The notes: generated by a model from the sequence alone, not told the origin. Shown: positions 23,486-32,389, numbered from the stretch's first letter. The stretch is DNA of 64,000 nt from Chloroflexota bacterium (GCA_026702615.1 JAPPBY010000009.1:93479-157478), one strand, 5' to 3'. Numbers and translations: made by a program.

Positions 23486-24826
23486 CTACTTCGCAGCCGG
23501 CGTCAGCTCCGGCGAGCGGCGGCCGCGTCGGTCCAGCTCGCCGAACTCGATCTCGGCCTCACGTGTGCTGGTGTCGATGCGGCGCAGGGCGGGGCTGAAC
23601 AGGAAGAAAAGCACAGCCAGAATCATCATGAGGCCGGTAGAGAGAGCAAGGACGATGGGCGCCTCGAACTCCTCGGCCAACCAACTAATGGGGAGTGCGG
23701 CAAACGGCGTCAGGCCGAAGGACATCATCAGCAGGCTCATCACGCGGCCGCGGACATAGTCGGGAATCAGAACCTGGATGGCCGTGTTGTTCAACACCAT
23801 AAAGATGGTTACGAAGACATCAGCGAGCAGGATCAGCGGTAAGGCGATCCAGATGATGGGGCTGTAGCAAAACAGAACAAGCGTGGCGCCAAAGGCGTAG
23901 ATGCTAGCCATCATGACGCGCAGGCGTTTGTGCGACTCACCCCCCCAGGCCACCCAGATGGCACCAAGCAGACCGCCGACACCGGCGGCCGCGTTCAGTA
24001 GCCCGAGACCGAATTCACCCTTTTGCCAGACATCAATGGCGAATACGACGAGCAGAACCTGGAACGGCATCGCCAGGAGAGTAGGTACGAGGCCGAAAGC
24101 GAGCAGAACGCGTACCGGGGGGTGCTCCCAGACGTAGCGGAAACCATCGACGATGTCCCCGAAGACGGAGCCACGGTCTTCCATGTCGTCGGGGAAGGAG
24201 GGACGAACGCGCAGCATCGCGGCAAGTCCCACGCCATAGAGCACGAGGGCGACCGCGTAGGTAGGCGTCATGCCCACAAGGGGGATGAGCGCCCCCGCGG
24301 CAACGGGCCCCGTGATGCGGGTGACGTTCATCCCGCCCATCTGGAGGGCCATTGCGTTGCCGAGGCCACCCCTGCCGACAACGTTCGCCACGATGGCCTG
24401 GCGGGCCGGCATCATGAAGGGGAAGAGGACGCCAAGGAAGCAAGTGAGCACGAGGAGATAGGGGAACGTCAACTGGTCGGTCATCAGGAGGAAGAAGACG
24501 AGGGCTTCATCAACGAGAACCGCAGTCTGCACGAGAAGAACAAGCCTGCGGCGATCAATCCGGTCGGCGATGGCGCCACCGAGTGGCGAGACCACAACCA
24601 TAGGGAGGCCGACGACGAGGTTCACGATGCCGAGGGCGAAGGCGTTGTTGTTGGTGAGGTCGTAGGCAAGGACGGAGCGGACCAGGAACATCGCCATCAT
24701 GGCGAACATGAAGGCCATGTTGCTTATGTAGAGCCAGCGGAACTGGTCGTAGCGGAGCGAGGAGGTCAGCCGGTCCCAGGACGAGTTGTAATGCGCCTCG
24801 ACCACGTGGACGCCGGAACGGGACAC
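23486..24826 (-). CDS. MFS transporter
   Basis: A 446-residue permease with about 12 hydrophobic segments. Motif A appears as GGAIADRIDRRRLVLL and the sequence has the same layout as the tandem MFS genes at the window start (for example VRGRVMSLLMMSFGLTPFAALP against the GRVMSIYQ block), so it belongs to the same exporter subgroup. The start is a choice: GTG at 24826 has GGAGGG 7 nt upstream and a TAGAAT box at 24846-24851 would place the RNA start near 24840; the GTG at 24844 lies 1 nt after the -10 and is less likely. Its transcript ends next to tRNA-Phe. Confidence 0.9.
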   Translation of the reverse strand: MSRSGVHVVEAHYNSSWDRLTSSLRYDQFRWLYISNMAFMFAMMAMFLVRSVLAYDLTNNNAFALGIVNLVVGLPMVVVSPLGGAIADRIDRRRLVLLVQTAVLVDEALVFFLLMTDQLTFPYLLVLTCFLGVLFPFMMPARQAIVANVVGRGGLGNAMALQMGGMNVTRITGPVAAGALIPLVGMTPTYAVALVLYGVGLAAMLRVRPSFPDDMEDRGSVFGDIVDGFRYVWEHPPVRVLLAFGLVPTLLAMPFQVLLVVFAIDVWQKGEFGLGLLNAAAGVGGLLGAIWVAWGGESHKRLRVMMASIYAFGATLVLFCYSPIIWIALPLILLADVFVTIFMVLNNTAIQVLIPDYVRGRVMSLLMMSFGLTPFAALPISWLAEEFEAPIVLALSTGLMMILAVLFFLFSPALRRIDTSTREAEIEFGELDRRGRRSPELTPAAK

Positions 24827-24883
24827 AGGTGCGCCCTCCGCCACGATTCTAGCGGCTTGGCCTGGACGGTCGGCGGTGGGAAC

Positions 24884-25681
24884 TTATGTCCAGGTGCCCT
24901 TCCAGTCGGGGTCGCGCTTCTCGGCGAAGGCCCGCGGTCCCTCCACGGAGTCGGGGGACTGGCGGCGGCGGCTCTCCCAAGTGAAGACGGTCTGGGAGGC
25001 ATCAGGAAGGGCCATCTCGAGCCCGCGCATGGCCGTCTCCTTGGTGGAACGCACGGAAAGGGGCGCGCAGCTGAGGATGTCGGTGACCCAGCGGTCGACG
25101 GCTTCGTCGAGCTCCTCGAGGGGGACGACCTCGTTCACGAGACCCAGCTCATAGGCGCGCTGGGCAGTCATGTGGCGACCGGTGAGCATGTGGCCCATGA
25201 CCGCCTTGAGGGGACCCTGGCGGGGCAGGCGGTGGACGCCGTTGGCCCCGGCGATGAGCCCGACCTTGGGCTCGGTGAGGCCGAAGCGGGCGTGCTCGGC
25301 GGCGACGACGATGTCGCAGGCGAGGGCCATTTCGAATCCACCGCCGAGGGCGTAGCCGTTCACACGGGCGATGATCGGCTTGTAGAGGTTGAAGCGGCTG
25401 GTGAGGCCGCCGAAGCCGGTGCCGGGCCAGCGCACGGCTGGGCGCTCGGAGGCGGGCAGGCGGGACATCTCGGCGGTGAACTTGAGGTCGTTGCCGGCGC
25501 TGAAGGCGCGACCGCCCTCACCGGTGAAGACGGCGACCCAGAGGTCGTCGTCGTTGGCGAAGTCCTCCCAGACCTCATGCAGCTCAAGGTTCGCGTAGAC
25601 GTGGAGTGAGTTCATCACCTCGGGACGAGTGATGGTGATGTAGGCGACACGGTCCTTCTTCTCGTAGCTGCAGAACTCCAC
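24884..25681 (-). CDS. enoyl-CoA hydratase/isomerase (crotonase) family
   Basis: A 265-residue crotonase-fold protein. The oxyanion-hole segments are AFSAGNDLKF (residues ~65-75) and NGYALGGGFEMALACDIVVA (~110-130). Glu of GLTEPKVGLIAG lies where hydratases keep a catalytic Glu; the second acidic residue is not clear, so it could be a hydratase, isomerase or hydrolase. It acts on acyl-CoA esters, in line with the CoA-transferases in the window. The start is GTG at 25681 with GGGAG 9 nt upstream; the longer open frame upstream has no support. Confidence 0.92.
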   Translation of the reverse strand: MEFCSYEKKDRVAYITITRPEVMNSLHVYANLELHEVWEDFANDDDLWVAVFTGEGGRAFSAGNDLKFTAEMSRLPASERPAVRWPGTGFGGLTSRFNLYKPIIARVNGYALGGGFEMALACDIVVAAEHARFGLTEPKVGLIAGANGVHRLPRQGPLKAVMGHMLTGRHMTAQRAYELGLVNEVVPLEELDEAVDRWVTDILSCAPLSVRSTKETAMRGLEMALPDASQTVFTWESRRRQSPDSVEGPRAFAEKRDPDWKGTWT

Positions 25682-25750
25682 GTTGGCGACCTCCCGAGGT
25701 GTGAGTGGCACTCTACCGCCCACCGGCCTACTGCGCCGCCACAGCCTCGC

Positions 25751-25756
25751 TAGACT
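25751..25756 (+). promoter_or_regulatory. -10 box (TAGACT) of a leaderless transcript
   Basis: TAGACT lies 7 nt upstream of the GTG of the small membrane protein; no Shine-Dalgarno is present. Confidence 0.45.
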
Positions 25757-25763
25757 GGACCTC

Positions 25764-25919
25764 GTGTCGTTCCTCATCGGGCTCGTGCTGCTGCCGTTCT
25801 TCGTGTGGTCGTGGATCAAGCACGACGCCGACGAGGACGCGGCGGCAGCCCTCTCGATCGCGGCCTGGATGGTGATCGGCGTGAGCGCAATAGCGGCCTT
25901 CTGGTACGCCTTCGGGTAG
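25764..25919 (+). CDS. 51-residue two-helix membrane protein
   Basis: A short protein with two hydrophobic segments (FLIGLVLLPFFVWSWI and AAWMVIGVSAIAAFWYAF) joined by a polar loop KHDADEDAAAA. The GTG start is supported by a TAGACT box 7 nt upstream in the same geometry as other leaderless genes here. It is divergent from the crotonase gene and 51 nt before a methyltransferase. I do not recognise the family. Confidence 0.5.
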   Translation: MSFLIGLVLLPFFVWSWIKHDADEDAAAALSIAAWMVIGVSAIAAFWYAFG

Positions 25920-25970
25920 GGCAGTCGTACCGCTGGCCCGCTCCCCGGACCCGCGAGAGAATGGGAGCTC

Positions 25971-26993
25971 ATGCCCGCCACGACTGACGATCTCGAGGCC
26001 GCAAGGCTGCGCATCTATGCGCTGCAGGACGGCGCGATGCGCGCGCAGGCGCTCGCCTTCTGTCTGCGCAGCGGCATCTTCGAGCGCCTTTCGAGCGGGC
26101 CGTCGACACCGGATGACCTGGGGCTGGCGCCTCGCGTGGCGCCCGCACTGCTCGCATTCCTGACGAGCCAGGGGCTCGCGGAGCGCGACGAACAGGGGCG
26201 CTTCCGGGCGACACCCGCAACCAACGCGTTCCTGGTGCGGTCGAGTCCGCGGTTCGCGGGGGGACGGTCGCTCCTGTTCCAGGGCTTCCACGAACAGATC
26301 GGCCGGCTCGGCGAGGCCCTCGGGAGCGGGAAAGCGCTGGCAGAGGCCGGGCAAGCGGACCTGTTCGGGGGCTTCGATGACGAGGACCGGCGCTGGTTCG
26401 CCGAGGGGATGCTCGCGAACGCCATCGCGGGGGCGGAGGACCTCCTGTGCGAGGTGGACTTCGCGCCGTTCCGGCGGCTGCTGGATGTAGGCGGCAGCAG
26501 CGGCGGCTACGCGCTCTCCCTGCTGGAGGCTCATCCGTCGCTGGAGGCGACGATCTTCGACCTGCCGGCCATGCGCCCGCTCGCCGAGGAGCGGATAACG
26601 GAGCACGGGCTCGGTGGCCGCTGCGGTTTCGTCGCCGGGTCGTTCTTCGACGACCCGTTGCCACGCGGCCACGACGTGCTGCTGCTGGCGAACATCCTGC
26701 ACGACTGGGAGACGCCGGAGTGCCGGCGCATCCTGGCGGCGTGCCACGACGCAATCGAGCAGGAGAGTACGATCGTGGTTGTGGAGCCGATGCTGGCCGA
26801 AGACCTCGCGGGGCCCGACCACGCGTCCGTCAGTGGCCTGACCATGGCGATGCTGGGAGGAGAGAACCGCACGCAAACCCGTATCGGGGAGCTGCTGGAG
26901 GAGGCGGGGTTCGGGGGCGTGTGGCACTCGGCTATCGGGGAGCAGAACAGCGTGGTGACAGCGCGAAAGCCGGGAGGGAGCAGCTCGTGCTGA
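25971..26993 (+). CDS. SAM-dependent O-methyltransferase (dimerisation plus class I domain)
   Basis: A 340-residue methyltransferase of the acetylserotonin/hydroxyneurosporene O-methyltransferase type. Residues ~10-90 are a winged-helix dimerisation domain; the catalytic domain begins at LLDVGGSSGGYALSL (SAM loop), followed by IFDLPAM, FFDDPLP and LLLANILHDWETPECRRIL with the catalytic-His region HDW. It methylates a hydroxyl group of a small, possibly aromatic molecule; the substrate is unknown. It overlaps the next small membrane protein gene by 7 nt. Confidence 0.9.
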   Translation: MPATTDDLEAARLRIYALQDGAMRAQALAFCLRSGIFERLSSGPSTPDDLGLAPRVAPALLAFLTSQGLAERDEQGRFRATPATNAFLVRSSPRFAGGRSLLFQGFHEQIGRLGEALGSGKALAEAGQADLFGGFDDEDRRWFAEGMLANAIAGAEDLLCEVDFAPFRRLLDVGGSSGGYALSLLEAHPSLEATIFDLPAMRPLAEERITEHGLGGRCGFVAGSFFDDPLPRGHDVLLLANILHDWETPECRRILAACHDAIEQESTIVVVEPMLAEDLAGPDHASVSGLTMAMLGGENRTQTRIGELLEEAGFGGVWHSAIGEQNSVVTARKPGGSSSC

Positions 26994-27223
26994 AGGCGCC
27001 GATTTCACCCTACGTGGTGGCCGGGCGCATCCTCTCGATTATCGGGATGTCGTTCTTCACGGCCGCGGGCATCCTCTTCTGCATCGGGGGGTTCTGGTTC
27101 TGGGGTCTGGGAGCGCTCATCGGCTTCATCCCCTTCTTCGCGCTCATCGTGGCGGTGGAGCGCTACTCGACCAAACACGGACTGATTGGCCCTGAGCCAG
27201 ACCCGCCGTTCGACGACGAGTAG
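26987..27223 (+). CDS. small membrane protein (78 aa)
   Basis: GTG start overlapping the methyltransferase stop, with GGAGGGAG 6-10 nt upstream. Two hydrophobic segments (VVAGRILSIIGMSFFTAAGI and WGLGALIGFIPFFALIV) with an acidic C-terminus (PPFDDE). Unknown family. It overlaps the next gene by 38 nt, so the three genes are likely one unit. Confidence 0.6.
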   Translation: MLKAPISPYVVAGRILSIIGMSFFTAAGILFCIGGFWFWGLGALIGFIPFFALIVAVERYSTKHGLIGPEPDPPFDDE

Positions 27224-27791
27224 GGCGGGAATCGCCCTCGCCGCGCTGGGAATCGTCGCGGTGCTGGCCGCGTGTTCGGGCGACCCGGAACTGCTCGCCG
27301 ATCGCGCCTGCCAGGAGGAGCACCTCCCGAAGGGGCTCGAGCGCCTGACGTTCGGGAACCTGTCCCGCAGCGAGATGGGACGCGAGGTGGGGGCGGCCCC
27401 GCTGGAGGCAGCGGGCGTCGAGGGGGGGTACTTCGCCTACTGGAAGGAGCGTCGCGACCGCCTGGAAAGTGATCCGCCGATCGAGATCGTGTGCCAGGTT
27501 GTCGCCTTTAGAGATGGCGGGGAAGCGTCGCGCTTCGTGGCGGAGCTGCCAGCCAACGCCGACTGGCTGAGCGTCACGGTCGCGGGCATCGCGCTGGCAG
27601 AAGGTACGGGCATCGAGGAAGTGGCGGCGGAGGGGGCGCGGGCATTCCGGCTCGACGAGCCGGACGGGAAGATTCGCCACGCAGTGGCAGTCGCCCGGGA
27701 CCGGTTCGTGCTGAGCGTGCACCTGGGCGGCCCCGAGGGGGCCGTGTCGGTGGAGGCGGCGATCGCGATCCTGGAGACGATGGCGCGGTAG
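27186..27791 (+). CDS. predicted lipoprotein of unknown function
   Basis: A 201-residue protein with a lipoprotein signal: RRSTTSRAG, a hydrophobic core and lipobox VLAAC. The mature part has the acidic/aromatic pattern CQEEHLPKGLERLTF, a central WKERRDRLESDPP and a C-terminal RFVLSVHLGGPEGAVSVEAA. No known family is recognised. The start is TTG inside the previous gene; if it started later the signal peptide would be lost, so TTG is preferred. Probably anchored outside the membrane. Confidence 0.75.
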   Translation: MALSQTRRSTTSRAGIALAALGIVAVLAACSGDPELLADRACQEEHLPKGLERLTFGNLSRSEMGREVGAAPLEAAGVEGGYFAYWKERRDRLESDPPIEIVCQVVAFRDGGEASRFVAELPANADWLSVTVAGIALAEGTGIEEVAAEGARAFRLDEPDGKIRHAVAVARDRFVLSVHLGGPEGAVSVEAAIAILETMAR

Positions 27792-27806
27792 TCTGGTAGA
27801 CTTGAT

Positions 27807-27826
27807 CGGTCAGAATAACCGGTCAG
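27807..27826 (+). repeat. direct repeat CGGTCAG, probable antitoxin operator
   Basis: Two exact CGGTCAG copies, 6 nt apart (gap AATAAC), lie between a TAGACT -10 (27797-27802) and the Phd start. Type II antitoxins usually bind such repeats to repress their own promoter. Confidence 0.4.
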
Positions 27827-27833
27827 GACAGAC

Positions 27834-28085
27834 ATGCGCGAGATCCAGTCCACAGAGGCCAAGGCCCGTTTCGCCGAACTGCTTCGCCGAGTCGAAAATG
27901 GGGAGACGGTCGCCATCACGCGACACGGGAAGACCGTCGCCTGCCTGGTTCCCGCTGGCGATCAGGAGCAGGCCGAGCGGGACCGCGCAGTTGAGCGGTT
28001 CCTGGAGCTTCGCCGGAGCTGGGCGCCCACGGGCATGACCGAAGAGGAGATCCTGGCCGCCCGCCACGAGGGCCACCGCATATGA
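27834..28085 (+). CDS. Phd/YefM-family antitoxin, apparently without a toxin partner
   Basis: An 83-residue antitoxin: MREIQSTEAKARFAELLRRV with the Phd helix-sheet DNA-binding start and ETVAITRHGKTVACLVPAGD, the conserved beta hairpin; the C-terminal half is helical and would mask a toxin. Its stop overlaps an ATG (ATGA), the usual position of a coupled toxin gene, but only ~31 codons are open there and they do not resemble VapC or Doc. It is close in sequence to the N-terminus of the next gene, so the region was probably a duplicated TA locus. Bases here are less GC-rich than around. Confidence 0.85.
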   Translation: MREIQSTEAKARFAELLRRVENGETVAITRHGKTVACLVPAGDQEQAERDRAVERFLELRRSWAPTGMTEEEILAARHEGHRI

Positions 28086-28183
28086 GCGGCACGCGGGGCC
28101 TGCTCTTGCGACCTGAGACTGGACAGCGGAAGCGCGATGAGCGTACTCTAAACTGGTCAATTTATTCACTTTAGGGTGAGCGT

Positions 28184-28726
28184 TTGCGCAAGATTCCATC
28201 AACCGAAGCCAAAGCGAACTTCGCTGAACTTGTTCGAAGGGCCGAGCACGGAGAATCCGTCGCTATTACTCGGCATGGAAGGGCGGTCGCCCACGTGGTT
28301 CCAGCCGACCACCATTTGGCGGTGGATGCCTTCGTGGTCGCCGACTCGTTCCTTGACCTCGATGCAGAGCTCTATTCTGTCGCGGCGATCGAGCTACTCA
28401 GTAGGGGCCGAGCCCGAGGGCTTGCGCCGCCGAATTGGCAGTCCGAAGTCCGAAGCGCGCTGCTTGAGTTCGCGCGAGATAAGCGACTGCCCGAAGGGGA
28501 GACCGTGAAGGGTAACCTTGATTTGCTAAGTGACCTACCGATTGACACTGACCAAGAGGAAGACGCGCAGACAGCGATGGACCTGTGTCTCACCCACAAC
28601 CTGCCCTATCGCAGTGGCCGGTATTTGGAGCTAGCCCGCAGGCGTGGCGTACAACTCGCGACACTGGACGCAGACTTGGAGCGCGCCGCCCGTGCCGAGG
28701 GTGTGGACGTCTTCCACGCTTACTAG
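28184..28726 (+). CDS. Phd antitoxin fused to a PIN-domain toxin
   Basis: A 180-residue fusion. Residues 1-41 are a Phd/YefM antitoxin head (MRKIPSTEAKANFAELVRRA, then VAITRHGRAVAHVVP). Residues ~45-178 look like a VapC PIN nuclease: FVVADSFLDLD at the first acidic strand, PPNWQSEVRSALLEFA with the conserved Glu, and YLELARRRGVQLATLDADLE with the last Asp. The third catalytic position, normally Tyr-Asp-Ala, is YRSGRY, so one metal ligand seems lost. The start is TTG, with AGGGTGAG upstream. The gene is visibly AT-richer than its surroundings, a sign of transfer. It may be a detoxified or self-neutralised TA protein. Confidence 0.7.
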   Translation: MRKIPSTEAKANFAELVRRAEHGESVAITRHGRAVAHVVPADHHLAVDAFVVADSFLDLDAELYSVAAIELLSRGRARGLAPPNWQSEVRSALLEFARDKRLPEGETVKGNLDLLSDLPIDTDQEEDAQTAMDLCLTHNLPYRSGRYLELARRRGVQLATLDADLERAARAEGVDVFHAY

Positions 28727-28749
28727 CATTGCGGCCGGGATGACGGGCT

Positions 28750-29853
28750 TCATACCACCAGCAGGATTGCCGGCACTGCGACAATGACGCCCAAAAAGGC
28801 GACGAGTCGCCGGGGGTGGGCGGCGATCCAGCGCTCGCTGCGGAGGATGGCGGTTCGGTAGGGCTTGTAGAGCGCCGTCAGGACGATGCCGGCCACGACG
28901 GTGGTCGAGGCGACCTGGGCGAGGACGACGGCGACGGCAGCTTCGCCGCCGACGAGGACGCTGGCGGCGAGAGTATCGACGAAGGTCGCGATGTTGGCCC
29001 CGAGGACGTACGGAATGATGTGCTCGCGGCGCACGTAACCGCGCAGGGCGAGGGGCACGAGGACGGTCAGGGAGACGGCCACGCTGAGCGTCGTGAGCGT
29101 GATGATGACGCCCATCAGGAACATCAGGGGCCGGCGGTTGAGGACGTCGAGGCGACGCCGGATGCCCTCGGCCTCGCCTTCCAGCTGGGGAAGGGCGCGT
29201 TCGAAGACGGCGAAGGCGAGGAGGAGGACGCCGGCGCCGACGACGAAGACGAGAAGGCCGGGCAGGAAGGAATCGAGGGCCTCAGTGACGGGGCCGAAGG
29301 CGGCGTCGGTGCCCTGCAGGAGGGCGTCGGGGGCGGAGGGGGTCGCGCCGTCGAACCAGCCCAGATGGAGCGCCAGGAACCCGAGCGCGACCGCCGGACC
29401 CTGCGTCGTGAAGGTGACGAGCATGGCGACGATGCCGATGGCGACGCCATCGCCGCTGCGGCGGCCGAAGCGGAAGGCAAGGAAGCCGACGGCGAGGACG
29501 ACGAAGGACGCGCCGAGCCGGGAGCCGGCGATGACGGCAAAGGCCTCGGTGGTGTGGAAGACGCCTTCGGAGAGGAGCGTGACGCCGATGGCGGCCACGG
29601 GGGAGCCACTGAGGACGACGTAGGCGAAGAGCCACCCGAAGCCGAGGGCGTTGGCGACGCCCTCGGCGCTGATGTCGGAGAGCAGGGGCGCCAGGGAGCC
29701 GGCGCCCGCGCGCGTGATCTCGAGGGCGAGGGCGAACAGCGCGAGCCCGACGACCGCGCAGGCCAGGCGCAGGAGCATCGTGGGGCGCAACCAGGAAAGG
29801 CTGCGCGCAGCGGGCGGCGCGTCGCGCACGGCGGAGCGCGCCCGCTGCATCAC
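28750..29853 (-). CDS. Na/Pi-cotransporter-family membrane protein
   Basis: A 367-residue protein with about eight to nine hydrophobic segments in two inverted halves, each with the family's short polar signature: SGSPVAAIGVTLLSEG in the first and GANIATFVDTLAASVLV in the second. A cytoplasmic loop (residues ~225-245) is charged. Members carry phosphate with sodium. Its start lies 2 nt downstream of the sat stop, so it ends the sulfate assimilation unit on this strand; transport of sulfate or another oxyanion is possible but not proven. Confidence 0.8.
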   Translation of the reverse strand: MMQRARSAVRDAPPAARSLSWLRPTMLLRLACAVVGLALFALALEITRAGAGSLAPLLSDISAEGVANALGFGWLFAYVVLSGSPVAAIGVTLLSEGVFHTTEAFAVIAGSRLGASFVVLAVGFLAFRFGRRSGDGVAIGIVAMLVTFTTQGPAVALGFLALHLGWFDGATPSAPDALLQGTDAAFGPVTEALDSFLPGLLVFVVGAGVLLLAFAVFERALPQLEGEAEGIRRRLDVLNRRPLMFLMGVIITLTTLSVAVSLTVLVPLALRGYVRREHIIPYVLGANIATFVDTLAASVLVGGEAAVAVVLAQVASTTVVAGIVLTALYKPYRTAILRSERWIAAHPRRLVAFLGVIVAVPAILLVV

Positions 29854-29854
29854 C

Positions 29855-31015
29855 TCAGCCGCCCCGGGCGCTCTCCATCAGCACGGCGGCAACCTCCGGA
29901 CGCGTGAACTCAACGGGGAGGTCCTCGCCGTTGGCGAGCATCTCGCGCACCTTCGTCCCCGAGAGGAAGAGGCGCTCCTCGGGCGTAGCCGAGCTCGTCT
30001 TCGTGGTCGCCATGGCGCCACTGCGGAGGCACCAGAAGGCGTGTTCGAAAAAGAGCGGCTGGATGCCGAGGGCGTCGAGGTCGATGTCGTCGAAGATGCG
30101 CTGGGCGTCGTAGGTGCCGTAGTAGTTGCCCACCCCAGCGTGATCGCGTCCGACGATGAAGTGAGTGCAGCCGTAGTTCTTGCGCATGATGGCGTGGAAG
30201 ATCGCCTCGCGCGGGCCGGCGTAGCGCATGGCCGCGGGCAGCACCGAGAGTTGCACGCGGTCCTCGGGGAAGTAGCGGTCGAGCAGCACCTGGTAGCACT
30301 GCATACGCACATCGGCGGGGATGTCGTCGTCCTTCGTGTCGCCCACGAGGGGATGGATGAGGGCGCCGTCGACACCCTCAAGGGCGACCTTGATGAGGTA
30401 CTCGTGGGCGCGGTGGATGGGGTTGCGGGTCTGGAAGCCGACGACCGTGCGCCAGCCGCGCTCGGCGAAGGCGGCGCGGGTCTGGGCGGGGGTGAGGCGG
30501 TGGTCGGGGAAGTTGCCGTGGTCGGGAAGGCGGAGCGCTTTCACCGTGCCACCCAGGACCAGGTCGCCGGAGGCGTAGACAGCGGCGACGCCGGGATGGG
30601 CCTCGTCTGTGGTGCGGTAGACCTGCTCGGCCAGACGCGTCTTGTCGCGCCGGTAGACCTCCTCGATGTCGATGACGCCGAGGGGGAAGCCTTCATCGTC
30701 GCGCAGGTCGGCGCGGACGCCGGGGGTCAGTTCGCCGGCGCGAGACTCGTCGACTGAGAGGGTGACGGGCATCGACCAGGGGAGGCCGTTCGCCAGCGTC
30801 ATGTTCTCGACGACGGAGTGGTAGTCGGCCTCGCCCATGAAGCCGGTGAGGGGACTGAATCCGCCGTTGGCAAGGAGCTCGAAGTCGGCGAGGTGCCGGG
30901 AGTCGAGCTCGATGGTCGGAAGGCTTGCGACCTCGCGGCCGATTTCAACGTGCTCCTCTTCATCGACGAGGAGGTCGACAAGGGTTCCGCCGTACGGTTC
31001 GCCAAGGTTACTCAT
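29855..31015 (-). CDS. sat: sulfate adenylyltransferase
   Basis: A 386-residue single-chain ATP sulfurylase that makes APS from sulfate and ATP. The N-terminal PUA-like domain has [10 protein letters not shown]; the catalytic domain has [16 protein letters not shown] (the RNPxHxxHE nucleotide site), [10 protein letters not shown] and [18 protein letters not shown]. Usual bacterial length. The start ATG overlaps the cysC stop (ATGA), so it is translated after cysC. The transporter gene follows directly. Confidence 0.96.
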   Translation of the reverse strand: MSNLGEPYGGTLVDLLVDEEEHVEIGREVASLPTIELDSRHLADFELLANGGFSPLTGFMGEADYHSVVENMTLANGLPWSMPVTLSVDESRAGELTPGVRADLRDDEGFPLGVIDIEEVYRRDKTRLAEQVYRTTDEAHPGVAAVYASGDLVLGGTVKALRLPDHGNFPDHRLTPAQTRAAFAERGWRTVVGFQTRNPIHRAHEYLIKVALEGVDGALIHPLVGDTKDDDIPADVRMQCYQVLLDRYFPEDRVQLSVLPAAMRYAGPREAIFHAIMRKNYGCTHFIVGRDHAGVGNYYGTYDAQRIFDDIDLDALGIQPLFFEHAFWCLRSGAMATTKTSSATPEERLFLSGTKVREMLANGEDLPVEFTRPEVAAVLMESARGG

Positions 31016-31566
31016 GACTGCGCCTTCCCGATGAGCCCACGGGACTCGAGGTAGTCGAGGATCTGATCGAGGCTGCGTTCTTCGGAATCGAGACCGGTCT
31101 CGCAGCGCACCTCCGGGCTGGGAGGCTCCTCGTAGGGGTCGTCGATGCCGGTGAAGCCCTTGATCTCGCCGGCGCGGGCCTTGGCGTAGAGGCCCTTCAC
31201 GTCGCGCGCCTCGCACTGCTCGACGGTAGCGGCGGCGTGCACCTCTACGAACACGGCGCCGTCGCCCTCGGTCATGGCGCGGTTCTCGTCGCGAATCTCC
31301 TGGTAGGGGGAGATGGCGGCGGTGATGACGCCCACGCCGTTGCGGGCAAGGAGGCTGGCGACGAAGCCGATGCGGCGGATGTTCGTGTCGCGATCCTCTT
31401 TGCTGAAGCCGAGGCCCTTCGAGAGGTTGGTGCGAACGATGTCGCCGTCGAGGATCTCGACGTTGCGGCCGCGCTCACGCAGCACGGGCGCGAGCGCCTC
31501 GGCGAGGGTGCTCTTGCCGGAGCCCGAGAGTCCGGTGAACCAGATGACGAAGCCCTGATTGCTCAT
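31012..31566 (-). CDS. cysC: adenylylsulfate kinase
   Basis: A 184-residue APS kinase producing [18 protein letters not shown] is the P-loop, [16 protein letters not shown] the APS-binding stretch with Asp and Arg, and [20 protein letters not shown] follows. It is upstream of sat on this strand and overlaps it by 4 nt. Because cysH downstream looks like an APS-type reductase, the PAPS made here may serve sulfation or a mixed pathway. Confidence 0.96.
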   Translation of the reverse strand: MSNQGFVIWFTGLSGSGKSTLAEALAPVLRERGRNVEILDGDIVRTNLSKGLGFSKEDRDTNIRRIGFVASLLARNGVGVITAAISPYQEIRDENRAMTEGDGAVFVEVHAAATVEQCEARDVKGLYAKARAGEIKGFTGIDDPYEEPPSPEVRCETGLDSEERSLDQILDYLESRGLIGKAQS

Positions 31567-31643
31567 TGGCTGTACTCCAAACGCATTGGTGTTACTCCCT
31601 GACTATCGTGGTGGCGCCCGCGAGGCGCCGGATGCGCATCAAG

Positions 31644-31665
31644 ACGGCGGCCCGATGGCCGCCGT
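31644..31665 (-). terminator. strong hairpin between cysH and cysC
   Basis: A perfect inverted repeat ACGGCGGCC-4 nt-GGCCGCCGT in the 124-bp gap, followed on the minus strand by CTTGATG, so no clear U-tract. It may end the cysH transcript, reduce read-through into cysC, or pause. A second, smaller hairpin (GGCGCC-CGCGA-GGCGCC) lies next to it. Confidence 0.5.
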
Positions 31666-31690
31666 GCGGAGGTGGTGGACGCGGGCCGGC

Positions 31691-32389
31691 TCAGGTGTGG
31701 AGTCCGCACTCGTCCTTCTCGAAACCTTCCCAGCGCCCCTGCCGGCCCTGCTTGCCGGGCACGGTGCAATTGAAGCAGCCGATGCTGACGAAGCCATGGT
31801 CGAGCAGGGGGTTGTAGGGAACGTCGTGATGACTGATGTAGTTCCAGGTGTCTTTCTCGGTCCAGCGGGCAAGCGGGTTGATCTTGATGAGGCCGAACCT
31901 CTGGTTCCAGGCGACGATGGGAACGTCGGAGCGGCCCTCGGACTGGTCGCGCCGGAGGCCGGCGATCCAGGCGGTCTTGCCGGCGAGAGCACGCTGGTTG
32001 GGCTCGACCTTGCGGAGGTCGCAGCAGAGGTCGGGGTCACGCATCCAGAGGGCGGCGCCGTGCTGGGCGGCCTGCTCCTCGTGGGTCAGCTTCGACTTGT
32101 AGACCTGGACGTTCGTGAGGTTGAGGGCGGCGGTGGCGCGCTCGCGGGTCTGGTGGGTTTCGTCGAAGAGGTAGTCGGTATCGAGCACGAAGACGTGGAC
32201 GTTGGGCTTGAGCTGGGCGGTCATGTGGAGGATGGCCATGCCCGTGGGGCCACCGAAGCTGGCGCCGACGGAGAGGCCATCGCCGAACGTGTCGACAGCC
32301 CAGCGCACGATCTCCTCGGGCGTCGCATCCTCGAAGCGCTCGTTGAGCGCGGCGATGGCGGTGTCGTCGAGGGTGGCGGTGAGGGACAC
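31691..32389 (-). CDS. cysH: adenylylsulfate (APS) reductase, iron-sulfur type
   Basis: A 232-residue PAPS/APS reductase family enzyme that makes sulfite. GASFGGPTGMAILHM is the PP-loop-like ATP-pyrophosphatase start, and the C-terminal ECGLH carries the catalytic Cys. The CC (DPDLCCDLRK) and C-x-x-C (IGCFNC) motifs are the four ligands of the [4Fe-4S] cluster seen in APS reductases, not in PAPS reductases. The start is GTG at 32389; a longer ATG frame to 32455 adds 22 poorly conserved residues. It is divergent from the sulfite reductase. Confidence 0.92.
   Translation of the reverse strand: MSLTATLDDTAIAALNERFEDATPEEIVRWAVDTFGDGLSVGASFGGPTGMAILHMTAQLKPNVHVFVLDTDYLFDETHQTRERATAALNLTNVQVYKSKLTHEEQAAQHGAALWMRDPDLCCDLRKVEPNQRALAGKTAWIAGLRRDQSEGRSDVPIVAWNQRFGLIKINPLARWTEKDTWNYISHHDVPYNPLLDHGFVSIGCFNCTVPGKQGRQGRWEGFEKDECGLHT

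Noticed and set aside
28082..28174. A 31-codon toxin gene coupled to the Phd antitoxin
   Set aside because: Too short, no toxin motif, and it ends just before the next gene; listed only as a possible remnant.
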